From the NCBI GenBank assembly GCA_903828535.1, contig CAIKMN010000001.1:1-61310 (forward strand): 61,310 nt of DNA. Direction: 5' to 3'. Made by a program: the position numbers and the translations under genes. How positions within the stretch are numbered: position 1 is the stretch's first letter; each line of letters starts with the position of its first letter. Positions 32,314 through 40,897 of this stretch are shown here, piece after piece. The notes beneath the pieces are model-generated. The model saw nothing but the letters and a program-made list of their open reading frames with translations, was not told where the DNA came from and did not search any database. This DNA is from an uncultured Curvibacter sp. (GTDB taxonomy: Bacteria > Pseudomonadota > Gammaproteobacteria > Burkholderiales > Burkholderiaceae_C).

Positions 32314-32835
32314 GTGCAATCCGAAGATGGAAAACACCTTTACGTCAGCCACGATGAATACCAAAATTTGATCGAACGATTGGCCGTTCAAATTCACCAA
32401 TCAGGCTGGGCTTTTGACACCATTCTCTGCTTGGCCCGCGGTGGCATGCGCCCGGGTGATTTGTTGAGCCGCATTTTTGAAAAACCCTTGGCCATCATGT
32501 CGACCAGTTCTTACCGCGCCGAGGCCGGCACGGTACAAGGCCACTTGGACATTGCCCGCTACATCACCACCCCGCAAGGCGAAATTGCTGGCCGCGTTTT
32601 ATTGGTCGATGATTTGGCCGACTCAGGCCACACGCTCAATGCGGTGATCAAGATGCTCAAAACCAACTACTCGCCCATCACCGAGCTGCGCAGCGCGGTG
32701 ATTTGGACCAAAGGCTTGTCCAGCTTTACGCCTGATTATTCGGTCGAATTTCTGCCGACCAACCCATGGATTCACCAGCCTTTTGAGGCCTACGACAGCA
32801 TGGGCATCGACAAGCTGATCGCCAAGTGGGGCTGA
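32314..32835 (+). CDS. Phosphoribosyltransferase, xanthine/guanine (Gpt)-like
   Basis: A 173-residue type-I phosphoribosyltransferase. The PRPP-binding motif VLLVDDLADSGHT is at about residues 94-106; the N-terminal LARGGMRPGDLLSR loop and the C-terminal NPWIHQPFEAYD (compare W-I-x-Q-P-W in Escherichia coli Gpt) suggest a 6-oxopurine substrate such as xanthine, guanine or hypoxanthine. It uses PRPP to make the nucleotide. The start is GTG 32314 with AGGAG 6 nt upstream. It stands at the head of the purine catabolic genes and may salvage part of the purine pool before oxidation. Confidence 0.85.
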   Translation: MQSEDGKHLYVSHDEYQNLIERLAVQIHQSGWAFDTILCLARGGMRPGDLLSRIFEKPLAIMSTSSYRAEAGTVQGHLDIARYITTPQGEIAGRVLLVDDLADSGHTLNAVIKMLKTNYSPITELRSAVIWTKGLSSFTPDYSVEFLPTNPWIHQPFEAYDSMGIDKLIAKWG

Positions 32836-32886
32836 GCTGAAAAAGACGTTCGTCGCCCCTTCAACCCCGCTTTGAGGACGGCCTCC

Positions 32887-33843
32887 ATGAGCACCTACGA
32901 CGCCACCCTGCCCTACCCACGTGACCTGATCGGCTACGGCCAAAACGCCCCCCATCCCCATTGGCCCCGACAGGCGCGCGTGGCGGTGCAGTTTGTCTTG
33001 AATTACGAAGAAGGCGGTGAAAATTCGGTGCTTCACGGCGACCGCGCGAGTGAACAATTTCTATCAGAAATGTTCAACCCCGCTGCCTTCGAGGCGCGCC
33101 ACATCAGCATGGAAGGCATCTACGAATACGGCTCCCGCGCGGGCGTTTGGCGGATTCTGCGTGAATTCGAAAAGCGTGGCCTGCCGCTGACGGTTTTTGG
33201 CGTGGCCACCGCCATGCAAAAGCACCCCGAGTTGGTGTCGGCGTTCAAGGCCTTGGGTTACGACATTGCTTGCCACGGCCTCAAGTGGATTCACTACCAA
33301 GACATTCCCGAAGCGACCGAGCTGGCTCACATGGCCGAGGCCATGCACATCCTCCAAGACTTGACCGGGGAGCGGCCCTTGGGTTGGTACACCGGCCGTG
33401 ACAGCCCGAATACCCGCCGCTTGGTGGCTGATTTCGGCGGCTTCGAATACGACAGCGACTACTACGGCGACGACCTGCCTTTTTGGATGAAGGTGCGCAA
33501 AACGGACGGCAGCGTCGTTCCCCAGTTGATCGTCCCCTACACCTTGGATTGCAACGACATGCGCTTTGCATTGCCTCAAGGCTATTCTCACGCCGACCCC
33601 TTTTTTCAATACCTGAAGGACACCTTCGATGCGCTGTACGCGGAAGGCGACCCGAACGGCTTGAACCAACCGAAGATGATGAGCATTGGCATGCATTGCC
33701 GATTGCTGGGGCGACCAGGGCGCATCACGGCGCTGCAGCGCTTTTTAGACCACCTCCAATCGCATGAGCACGTTTGGGTGGCTCGTCGCCTCGACATCGC
33801 GCGGCATTGGCGAGCGGTTCATCCTTTTGTGGCGGGGGTTTAA
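32887..33843 (+). CDS. puuE: Allantoinase PuuE (polysaccharide deacetylase fold)
   Basis: A 318-residue protein of the NodB-like deacetylase superfamily. It shows YPRDLIGYGQN at the start, the segment VQFVLNYEEGGENSVLHGD, then DIACHGLKWIHYQ and GWYTGRDSPNTRR, all typical of PuuE rather than of cofactor-dependent AllB allantoinases. It opens allantoin to allantoate without need for the amidohydrolase fold. The start is ATG 32887 with GAGG 9 nt upstream, preferred to TTG 32872. It is followed after 2 bp by the fused uraD-allC gene, which supplies the step before and the step after. Confidence 0.92.
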   Translation: MSTYDATLPYPRDLIGYGQNAPHPHWPRQARVAVQFVLNYEEGGENSVLHGDRASEQFLSEMFNPAAFEARHISMEGIYEYGSRAGVWRILREFEKRGLPLTVFGVATAMQKHPELVSAFKALGYDIACHGLKWIHYQDIPEATELAHMAEAMHILQDLTGERPLGWYTGRDSPNTRRLVADFGGFEYDSDYYGDDLPFWMKVRKTDGSVVPQLIVPYTLDCNDMRFALPQGYSHADPFFQYLKDTFDALYAEGDPNGLNQPKMMSIGMHCRLLGRPGRITALQRFLDHLQSHEHVWVARRLDIARHWRAVHPFVAGV

Positions 33844-33845
33844 AA

Positions 33846-35675
33846 ATGAATCCGAACTTGCCCTCCCCCTCAAGCCCTCCACTCTCTTTGACACCACTCA
33901 ACGCCGCCAGCCGTTCAGAAGCCTTGCAAATGCTGGATGGCTTGTACGAACATTCACCTTGGATTGCCGAGCAGGCCTTGGATCAACGCCCTTTTCTATC
34001 GTTGGCCGATCTCAAGCACAAGATGACCGAGGTCGTGAGCCAAGCCGGACGCGAGGCGCAACTGGCTTTGCTGCGCGCCCACCCGGAGCTGGCCGGTAAA
34101 GCGATGGTCAGCAAAACGCTGACGGCCGAGTCGACGAACGAACAAAGCAAGGCGGGCTTGACCGATTGCACGCCGGAAGAGTTCGCCAAGATTCAGCAAC
34201 TCAACGCCGACTACAACGCCAAGTTTGGCTTTCCATTCATCTTGGCGGTGCGCGGCCCCCGAGGTCTCGGCTTGAATAAACAGCAAATCATCGACGCCTT
34301 TGAGCGCCGTTTGCAAGGCCACCCCGACTTTGAATTGGCCGAATGTTTGCGCAACGTCCACCGCATCGTAGAAATTCGGTTGAACGACAAATTTGGCGTC
34401 ACACCCACCCAAGGCCACCAAGTCTGGGATTGGCAAGAAAGCCTGGCCCGTCACAGCGACCCCGGCTTTGCTGAGAACGGCCAACTCACCGTGACCTACT
34501 TGACCGACGCACACCGAGCTTGCGCCCAAGACATTCTGCAAAGCATGAAGGCCTGCGGCTTTGACGAAGTGACGCTGGACGCGGTGGGCAATGTGGTCGG
34601 TCGTTATCACCCGTCCACGGAGGGCGCGAAATACCTGCTCACCGGCAGCCACTACGACACCGTGCGCAACGGCGGCAAATACGACGGCCGCTTGGGCATC
34701 TTTGTCCCGATGGTGTGCGTTCAAGCATGGCATCAGAAAGGCCAACGGCTGCCTTTTGGCATTGAAGTCGTGGCTTTTTCTGAAGAAGAAGGCCAGCGTT
34801 ACAAGGCCACCTTCTTGGGCTCGAGCGCCTTGACCGGCGACTTCAATCCGGCTTGGCTTGAACAACAAGACGCCGAGGGCATTCCCCTGCGTGAAGCCAT
34901 GGTGCACGCTGGTTTGCGCGTTGAAGACATCGCAAAAATCAAACGCGACCCGGCTCACTACCTGGGCTTTGTGGAAGTTCACATTGAACAAGGCCCGGTG
35001 CTGAACGAGCGCAACTTGCCACTCGGCGTGGTCACCTCCATCAACGGCAGCGTACGCTTTCAAGCCGAGGTGATTGGCACTGCCAGCCACGCCGGCACCA
35101 CCCCCATGGACCGGCGCCGAGACGCCGCTTGTGCAGTCGCCGAGTTGGCGCTTTATATGGAGCAACGAGCCGCCCAAGACGGTGATTCGGTGGCCACCAT
35201 CGGCCAATGGCAAGTCCCTCAGGGCTCTATCAATGTGGTACCCGGTCGCTGCCATTTCAGCATGGACCTGCGCGCACCCACCAATGCCCAACGCGATGCG
35301 TTGAGCCGTGACGTGTTGAACCAACTGCAATCCATTTGCGAACGCCGTGGTTTGCGCTTTCATTGTGAAGAAGTCATGCGCGCCTCTGCTGCGCCCAGCG
35401 ACCCCACCTGGCAAGCCCGGTGGGAGCAAGCCTTGACGGCCTTGGGGGTCCCGCTGTCCAAACTGCCCAGTGGCGCGGGGCACGACGCCATGAAGTTGCA
35501 CGAAATCATGCCGCAAGCGATGTTGTTTGTCCGTGGCGAAAACGCCGGCATCAGCCACAACCCACTGGAATCGACCACCAGCGACGACATGCAGTTGGCC
35601 GTGGACGCTTTCCAACAAATCCTGATCCAACTTCAAGAGCCACTAAAGGTTTCACACCAGAACCCACTCCCCTAA
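33846..35675 (+). CDS. uraD: Fused OHCU decarboxylase and allantoate amidohydrolase
   Basis: A 609-residue bifunctional protein. Residues about 20-175 are an OHCU decarboxylase (UraD), with the catalytic-His segment AHPELAGKAM and the end FELAECLRNVHRIVEIRL. Residues about 195-605 are an M20/AllC-type allantoate amidohydrolase with GSHYDTVRNGGKYDGRLG, the EEEGQRY glutamates, HIEQGPVLNE and AGHDAMKLHE. UraD makes S-allantoin from OHCU; AllC removes ammonia from allantoate. The allantoinase PuuE, which acts between them, is the gene just upstream. The frame opens earlier, but ATG 33846 lies 2 bp after the PuuE stop and gives the expected N-terminus. Confidence 0.92.
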   Translation: MNPNLPSPSSPPLSLTPLNAASRSEALQMLDGLYEHSPWIAEQALDQRPFLSLADLKHKMTEVVSQAGREAQLALLRAHPELAGKAMVSKTLTAESTNEQSKAGLTDCTPEEFAKIQQLNADYNAKFGFPFILAVRGPRGLGLNKQQIIDAFERRLQGHPDFELAECLRNVHRIVEIRLNDKFGVTPTQGHQVWDWQESLARHSDPGFAENGQLTVTYLTDAHRACAQDILQSMKACGFDEVTLDAVGNVVGRYHPSTEGAKYLLTGSHYDTVRNGGKYDGRLGIFVPMVCVQAWHQKGQRLPFGIEVVAFSEEEGQRYKATFLGSSALTGDFNPAWLEQQDAEGIPLREAMVHAGLRVEDIAKIKRDPAHYLGFVEVHIEQGPVLNERNLPLGVVTSINGSVRFQAEVIGTASHAGTTPMDRRRDAACAVAELALYMEQRAAQDGDSVATIGQWQVPQGSINVVPGRCHFSMDLRAPTNAQRDALSRDVLNQLQSICERRGLRFHCEEVMRASAAPSDPTWQARWEQALTALGVPLSKLPSGAGHDAMKLHEIMPQAMLFVRGENAGISHNPLESTTSDDMQLAVDAFQQILIQLQEPLKVSHQNPLP

Positions 35676-35774
35676 GAGAGCTGCCCATCGACAGTCTGTT
35701 GAGTTCCTCAACGAGCTCCTCAGTTAGCCACTGATTAGCCCCTGATTAGCCCCCTTAATTTGGAAACCCTCTCC

Positions 35775-37037
35775 ATGAACGCCGCGACCTCCAACGCCTC
35801 CGCTTACCAGCAACTTGACGATTGGGTCGACGCCCACTTTGACGAGCAGGTGAAGTTTCTGCAAGCCTTGGTACAAGTGCCCACCGACACCCCACCAGGC
35901 AACAATTCGCCCCACGCTGAGCGCACCGCCGAACTTCTGAAGACCTTTGGTTTTGAAGCCGAAAAACACGCCGTCCCCGAAGCTGAAGTCAAAGCCTATG
36001 GCCTCGAGTCCATCACCAATTTGATCGTGCGCCGCCCTTACGGCCCCGGCAAAACGATAGCCCTCAACGCCCACGGCGATGTGGTGCCCCCCGGCGATGG
36101 TTGGCGCCATGACCCTTATGGCGGTGAAATCGACGACGGGGCAATGTATGGCCGAGCCAGCGCGGTCAGCAAGAGTGATTTTTCGACCTTCACGTTCGCC
36201 ACACGCGCTCTCGAATCTTTAGGCCAACCCCTCAAAGGCGGCGTCGAATTGCATTTCACTTATGACGAAGAATTCGGCGGCGAAATGGGCCCCGGCTGGC
36301 TGCTGTCGAAAGGCCTGACCCAACCCGATCTGATGATGGCCGCCGGCTTCAGCTACGAAGTGGTGACCGCCCACAACGGCTGCCTGCAAATGGAAGTGAC
36401 CGTGCAAGGCGAAATGGCCCACGCCGCCGTGCCCGACACCGGCACCGATGCCTTGCAAGGCGCGGTCCACATTTTGTCGGCCCTTCATGCCTTGAACGCA
36501 GACTACCTGAAGGTCAGCTCAAAAGTCAAAGGCATCAGCCACCCTTATTTGAATGTGGGTCAAATCAACGGTGGCACCAACACCAATGTGGTGCCCGGCA
36601 AGGTGGTGTTCAAACTCGACCGCCGCATGATTCCAGAAGAGAACCCCATCGACGTAGAAGCGAGCATTCGCCAAACCATTGAAGAGGCCGCCAAAAGCTT
36701 CAACCCACCCCGTGGCGGCAGAACGCTGAACGTCAGCATTCGTCGGTTGTTGCTGGCCAAGGCCATGGTGCCACTGGCGGGGAACCAAGCGCTGGTCGGG
36801 CCGATTCAAAAACACGCGGCCCAATTGTTTGGCGAGCCCATCCCGGCTGTGGGCACCCCCCTTTACACCGATGTGCGCTTGTATGTCGAGCGCGGCATTC
36901 CGGGTGTCATTTACGGGGCGGGCCCGCGCACTGTTTTAGAAAGCCATGCCAAACGCGCCGATGAGCGCTTGGTCCTGGAAGACTTGCGTCGAGCCACCCA
37001 AGTCGTCGCCCGAACTTTGTTTGATTTGTTGAGTTGA
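35775..37037 (+). CDS. M20 family metallohydrolase (ArgE/DapE-like), substrate unknown
   Basis: A 420-residue zinc amidohydrolase/peptidase. Metal-site segments are IALNAHGDVVPPGDGW (near residue 100), YDEEFGGEMGP (general-base Glu, near 162) and the late VLESHAKRADER. It resembles acetylornithine or succinyl-diaminopimelate deacylases rather than the AllC group. Position after uraD-allC suggests a role in the last steps of purine breakdown, for example on a ureido compound, since no ureidoglycolate lyase is seen, but this is only context. ATG 35775 is preferred to TTG 35760. It converges with the 8-oxoguanine deaminase gene. Confidence 0.85.
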   Translation: MNAATSNASAYQQLDDWVDAHFDEQVKFLQALVQVPTDTPPGNNSPHAERTAELLKTFGFEAEKHAVPEAEVKAYGLESITNLIVRRPYGPGKTIALNAHGDVVPPGDGWRHDPYGGEIDDGAMYGRASAVSKSDFSTFTFATRALESLGQPLKGGVELHFTYDEEFGGEMGPGWLLSKGLTQPDLMMAAGFSYEVVTAHNGCLQMEVTVQGEMAHAAVPDTGTDALQGAVHILSALHALNADYLKVSSKVKGISHPYLNVGQINGGTNTNVVPGKVVFKLDRRMIPEENPIDVEASIRQTIEEAAKSFNPPRGGRTLNVSIRRLLLAKAMVPLAGNQALVGPIQKHAAQLFGEPIPAVGTPLYTDVRLYVERGIPGVIYGAGPRTVLESHAKRADERLVLEDLRRATQVVARTLFDLLS

Positions 37038-37094
37038 TTGGACTTATTTTCTAAATTGGCTTGAAAGAGGTCAGGGCGAATGCAAGCCCCCGTT

Positions 37095-38549
37095 TCAAAC
37101 TGAGTGGGCGGCTTGAACCAGGTCCTCTGAAAGCCGGTTGTGGCGCTCAATCAGCACGGGCAAATCGACCGTCAGCAACTGCCCGTCTTTGACCACCCAA
37201 CGCCCATTCACCAAAGTGTGGCGGGCATTCACGCTGGCGCACAACAACAAACTGGCGACCGGGTCCAACACCGCACCGCCGGCAAATGGCAACGCGCTCA
37301 AATCAAACAGGGCCAAGTCAGCACAAAAGCCGGGGCTAACTTGACCAATGTCTTTGCGGCCCAACACCTCGGCGCCTCCCCGCGTGGCCAACCACAAGGC
37401 ATCACGCGCGCTCATTTCGGCGGGGGCGGTGTCGCAACCAAATACCGTTTGGCCTTGGGCGTCCAGGCTCGGTGCTTCAAGTGATTTTTTGAGCCGCGCC
37501 AACAACAAAGCCTGACGCGCTTCGCCGACCAGTTGAGCACCGTCGTTGCTGGATGAACCGTCGACCCCCAAGCCCACCGGTACGCCAGCATCGAGCATGC
37601 GCCGTACGGGCGCGATGCCGCTCGCCAAACGCATGTTGCTGCAGGGGCAGTGCGCCACGCCGGTGCGGGTCGCAGCGAACAAGGAAATGCCTTCGTCGTC
37701 CAACTTGACGCAGTGGGCGTGCCAAACGTCATCACCCACCCAGCCAAGGTCTTGAACATATTGGGTGGGCGTGCGGTTGAACTTGAACAAGCTGTAGGCG
37801 ATGTCGTGGTCGTTTTCGGCCAAGTGCGTGTGCAAGCGCACGTTTTGAGCTTTATAACTGCGCGCCAAAATGGCCGATTCGCGCATCAAATCTTGGCTCA
37901 CGCTGAAGGGCGAGCAAGGCGCCAAACCCACTTGCACCATGGCCCCAAAAGACGGGTCGTGCCAGGCCTCGATCAGTCGTTGGCTGTCTTTGAGAATGGC
38001 GTCTTCTGATTCGACCAGCGAATCGGGTGGCAAGCCCCCTTCGCTCTGCCCGACGCTCATGCTGCCGCGCGTCGCCAAGAAGCGCATGCCCAATGTTTGA
38101 GCGGCTTCCAGCGTATCGTCCAAGCGAACGCCGTTGGGGTAAAGGTACAAGTGATCGCTGCTGGTGGTGCAACCGCTGAGCAACAACTCGGCCATGGCAA
38201 CTTGGGCCGACACCCGTGCCATGTCTGGCGTTAGGCCAGACCAAACGGGGTACAAACCTTTCAACCATCCGAACAATTCTGCGTTTTGCACCGAGGGCAA
38301 AACACGCGTCAGCGTTTGGTACATGTGGTGGTGCGTGTTGACGAAACCCGGCACCACCAAGTGGCCACGGGCATCCAGCACTTCGCCCTGGCTGAGGGCT
38401 TCATCGCGCCAAGCCGCAGGCAACTCGGCGTCGGGGCCGACCCATTCGATTCGTTGATTTCTCACCAAAATTGAAGCATTTTTCCACTCGGTTCTGGCGT
38501 CGTTTTGAGTCGCGACGGCGGTGGCGTTTTGAATCAGAATCAAGGACAT
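37095..38549 (-). CDS. 8-Oxoguanine deaminase-like amidohydrolase
   Basis: A 484-residue amidohydrolase of the guanine deaminase/AtzB group. The metal motif VNTHHHMYQTLTRVLP is near residue 70, HTHLAEND near 245 and WHAHCVKLDDEG near 275, followed by HCPCSNMRLASG and GLGVDGSSSND. These fit 8-oxoguanine deaminases, which turn 8-oxoguanine into urate, thus bypassing xanthine dehydrogenase. Hydroxyatrazine-type hydrolases are the main alternative. ATG 38549 overlaps the xdhB stop by one base (TGATG); the upstream codon is TTG. It is the last gene of guaD-xdhA-xdhB-this gene. Confidence 0.86.
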   Translation of the reverse strand: MSLILIQNATAVATQNDARTEWKNASILVRNQRIEWVGPDAELPAAWRDEALSQGEVLDARGHLVVPGFVNTHHHMYQTLTRVLPSVQNAELFGWLKGLYPVWSGLTPDMARVSAQVAMAELLLSGCTTSSDHLYLYPNGVRLDDTLEAAQTLGMRFLATRGSMSVGQSEGGLPPDSLVESEDAILKDSQRLIEAWHDPSFGAMVQVGLAPCSPFSVSQDLMRESAILARSYKAQNVRLHTHLAENDHDIAYSLFKFNRTPTQYVQDLGWVGDDVWHAHCVKLDDEGISLFAATRTGVAHCPCSNMRLASGIAPVRRMLDAGVPVGLGVDGSSSNDGAQLVGEARQALLLARLKKSLEAPSLDAQGQTVFGCDTAPAEMSARDALWLATRGGAEVLGRKDIGQVSPGFCADLALFDLSALPFAGGAVLDPVASLLLCASVNARHTLVNGRWVVKDGQLLTVDLPVLIERHNRLSEDLVQAAHSV

Positions 38550-40897
38550 CAAATCTTTCCAAGGGCCTCAAGCACATGCTCGGCGGTGGCGGGCGCCTTC
38601 AGTCGAATGGCCGAGGTGGATTGAACGTGGGTCATCGCCGCTTCGTTATTTTTGGCATTCTGGATCGCTTCATGGATCGCCTCTTTCATGGCCTCGATGA
38701 CGCTGAAGGCGAGCATAAAGGGAGGCTCGCCGACGGCTTTGCTGCCAAACACATTGTCTTCCGGATTGGGCTCGGGCCACAGGTCAACCTGAAAGCGCTC
38801 GGGCACATCGCCCGTGGCAGGAATTTTGTAGGTGCTGGGCGCATGGGTTGCCAGCAAACCCCTCTCATTCCAGACCAACTGCTCGGTGGTCAACCAGCCC
38901 ATGCCTTGAATAAATCCGCCTTCAATTTGCCCCCGGTCAATGGCGGGGTTGATGCTGCGGCCGACGTCGTGCAAGATGTCGACCGCCAAAACCCGGCTCT
39001 CGCCAGTGAGCGTGTCGATGGCCACCTCCGCACAAGCCGCGCCGTAGGCAAAATAATAAAACGGGCGACCTGTTAAGGTGTTTTTGTCGTAATGGATTTT
39101 GGGGGTTTTGTAAAAACCATCGCTCCACAATTGCACCCGTTTGGCGTAGGCGGTTTGCACCACGTCCGCAAAAGGCCGCGTGGCTTTGGGCGACTGAATT
39201 TGTCCCGCCTGAAAGCGTACCTCCTGGATTTCACAAGCATCCAGCTCGGCCACCACTTCGGCCAAACGTTGGCGAACGGTTCGCGCGGCAAATTGAGCGG
39301 CCCGGCCATTCAGGTCAGTGCCCGCAGAGGCCGCCGTCGCCGAGGTATTTGGAATTTTGCTGGTGTCGGTAGCGGTCAGTCGCACGAAGGTCAGCGGCAC
39401 GCCCAATTCATCGGCCACGATTTGCGCCACCTTGGTGTGCAGGCCCTGGCCCATCTCGGTGCCCCCGTGGTTGACTTGAATGCTGCCGTCCACATAAACA
39501 TGCACCAAGGCACCTGCCTGGTTGAACAAGGTCGCCGTAAATGAAATGCCAAACTTCACAGGCGTCAGGGCCAAACCGCGCTGGATCACGGGGCTTTGGG
39601 CGTTCCAGATTTTAATTTTTTGACGTCGATTTTGGTAGTCGCTGCTGGCCTCGAGATGGGCCATCAGCGGCGCCAAGACATTGCCCTCGACGGGCATTTG
39701 GTAATGCGTGACGTTGCGACTTTCAGCTCCATACAGGTTTTGTTTTCGGACCTGCAAGGGGTCTAGCTTCAAGTAGCGCGCGATTTCACCCATGATGTGT
39801 TCGATGATGACCATGCCCTGCGGGCCACCAAAGCCGCGAAAGGCGGTGTGGCTTTGGATGTTGGTTTTACAACGATAAGAGGCAATTTCAACGTCTTCTA
39901 AAAAGTAGGCATTGTCACAATGAAAGACAGCACGGTCGGCCACCGGGCCGGACAAATCGGCGCTAAACCCGCAGTTGGCAGCCAGCATCAGACTCAGGCC
40001 TTGCAACCGACCCGCCGCATCAAATCCAACTTGATAGCGGTAAAAAAAAGGATGGCGTTTGCCAGTGATTAAAAAGTCCTCATCGCGGTCGTAGCGTACT
40101 TTCACGGGGCATTTGAATTTGTGTGCCGCAATCGAAGCCCAAACCGCCGGATGTCCGGCCTGAGATTCTTTGCCGCCAAAGCCACCGCCCATGCGTTGAC
40201 AGGTGATGCGAACGGCATTGAAATCCACGCCCAGCGCCTGTGAAACCCAATGCTGCACTTCCGTTGGGTGTTGACTGCTGACACAGACCTGCCACTGGCC
40301 TTGCTCAAGGGGTTGGGCGTAGGCCACTTGACCTTCTAAATAAAAATGCTCTTGGCCGCCCACTTCGAGTTCGCCTTGAATTTGATGAGCGGCTTTTTTC
40401 AAAGCCGCTTTCGCATCCCCTCGCTTCAAGAACACAGGGGGCAACACATAATTTTCTTGCGCCAAAGCCGCCTGCACCGTCAAGATCGCTGGCAACGGTT
40501 CGTAATCCACCTTGACTTGGCGCGCCGCTTGACGGGCCAGTACCAGGTCGTCGGCGACCACCAAACCAATCACCTGCCCCAGGTGCTGGACCAAGGTCTC
40601 TGCAAAAACCGGCTCGTCGTGCACCACGCTGCCCAGCCAAGAGGAGCCCGGCACATCGCTGGCCAAGACGACCCCCTTGACCCCCGGCCAAGCCAAGGCG
40701 GGCTTGACGTCGATGGCCAAGATATTCGCGTGCGCTTGTGTCGACAAAATCGGCGCTGCGTAAAGGGTGCCTTTGATTTCGGGCAGATCGTCGACGTACA
40801 AAGCGCCGCCGTCCACGTGGGCTTTGGCACTTTCGTGCCATGCGTTTTGGCCCTGAGACAGCCCCGGATTTTGGGACTTTGAACGAGGGGTTGTCAT
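38549..40897 (-). CDS. xdhB: Xanthine dehydrogenase, molybdenum-binding subunit
   Basis: A 782-residue large subunit. Molybdopterin contacts are visible in QRMGGGFGGKESQAGH, FRGFGGPQGM, NHGGTEMGQGLHTK and the C-terminal VGEPPFMLAF, which carries the catalytic glutamate (in GEPP). It hydroxylates hypoxanthine and xanthine to urate with the XdhA subunit. The frame opens 63 bp upstream, but ATG 40897 has GGGGAG 7 nt ahead and overlaps the xdhA stop by 4 bp (ATGA). The insertion protein XdhC is not found in the window. Confidence 0.94.
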   Translation of the reverse strand: MTTPRSKSQNPGLSQGQNAWHESAKAHVDGGALYVDDLPEIKGTLYAAPILSTQAHANILAIDVKPALAWPGVKGVVLASDVPGSSWLGSVVHDEPVFAETLVQHLGQVIGLVVADDLVLARQAARQVKVDYEPLPAILTVQAALAQENYVLPPVFLKRGDAKAALKKAAHQIQGELEVGGQEHFYLEGQVAYAQPLEQGQWQVCVSSQHPTEVQHWVSQALGVDFNAVRITCQRMGGGFGGKESQAGHPAVWASIAAHKFKCPVKVRYDRDEDFLITGKRHPFFYRYQVGFDAAGRLQGLSLMLAANCGFSADLSGPVADRAVFHCDNAYFLEDVEIASYRCKTNIQSHTAFRGFGGPQGMVIIEHIMGEIARYLKLDPLQVRKQNLYGAESRNVTHYQMPVEGNVLAPLMAHLEASSDYQNRRQKIKIWNAQSPVIQRGLALTPVKFGISFTATLFNQAGALVHVYVDGSIQVNHGGTEMGQGLHTKVAQIVADELGVPLTFVRLTATDTSKIPNTSATAASAGTDLNGRAAQFAARTVRQRLAEVVAELDACEIQEVRFQAGQIQSPKATRPFADVVQTAYAKRVQLWSDGFYKTPKIHYDKNTLTGRPFYYFAYGAACAEVAIDTLTGESRVLAVDILHDVGRSINPAIDRGQIEGGFIQGMGWLTTEQLVWNERGLLATHAPSTYKIPATGDVPERFQVDLWPEPNPEDNVFGSKAVGEPPFMLAFSVIEAMKEAIHEAIQNAKNNEAAMTHVQSTSAIRLKAPATAEHVLEALGKI

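Noticed and set aside
33996-35636. A 546-residue open frame on the minus strand opposite uraD-allC
   Set aside because: It is antisense to a gene with clear catalytic motifs, has no recognisable domain and reflects codon bias of GC-rich coding DNA.
35731-35752. Two tandem copies of CTGATTAGCCC before the M20 gene
   Set aside because: Only two units in a non-coding gap; no sign of a mobile element or regulator site.
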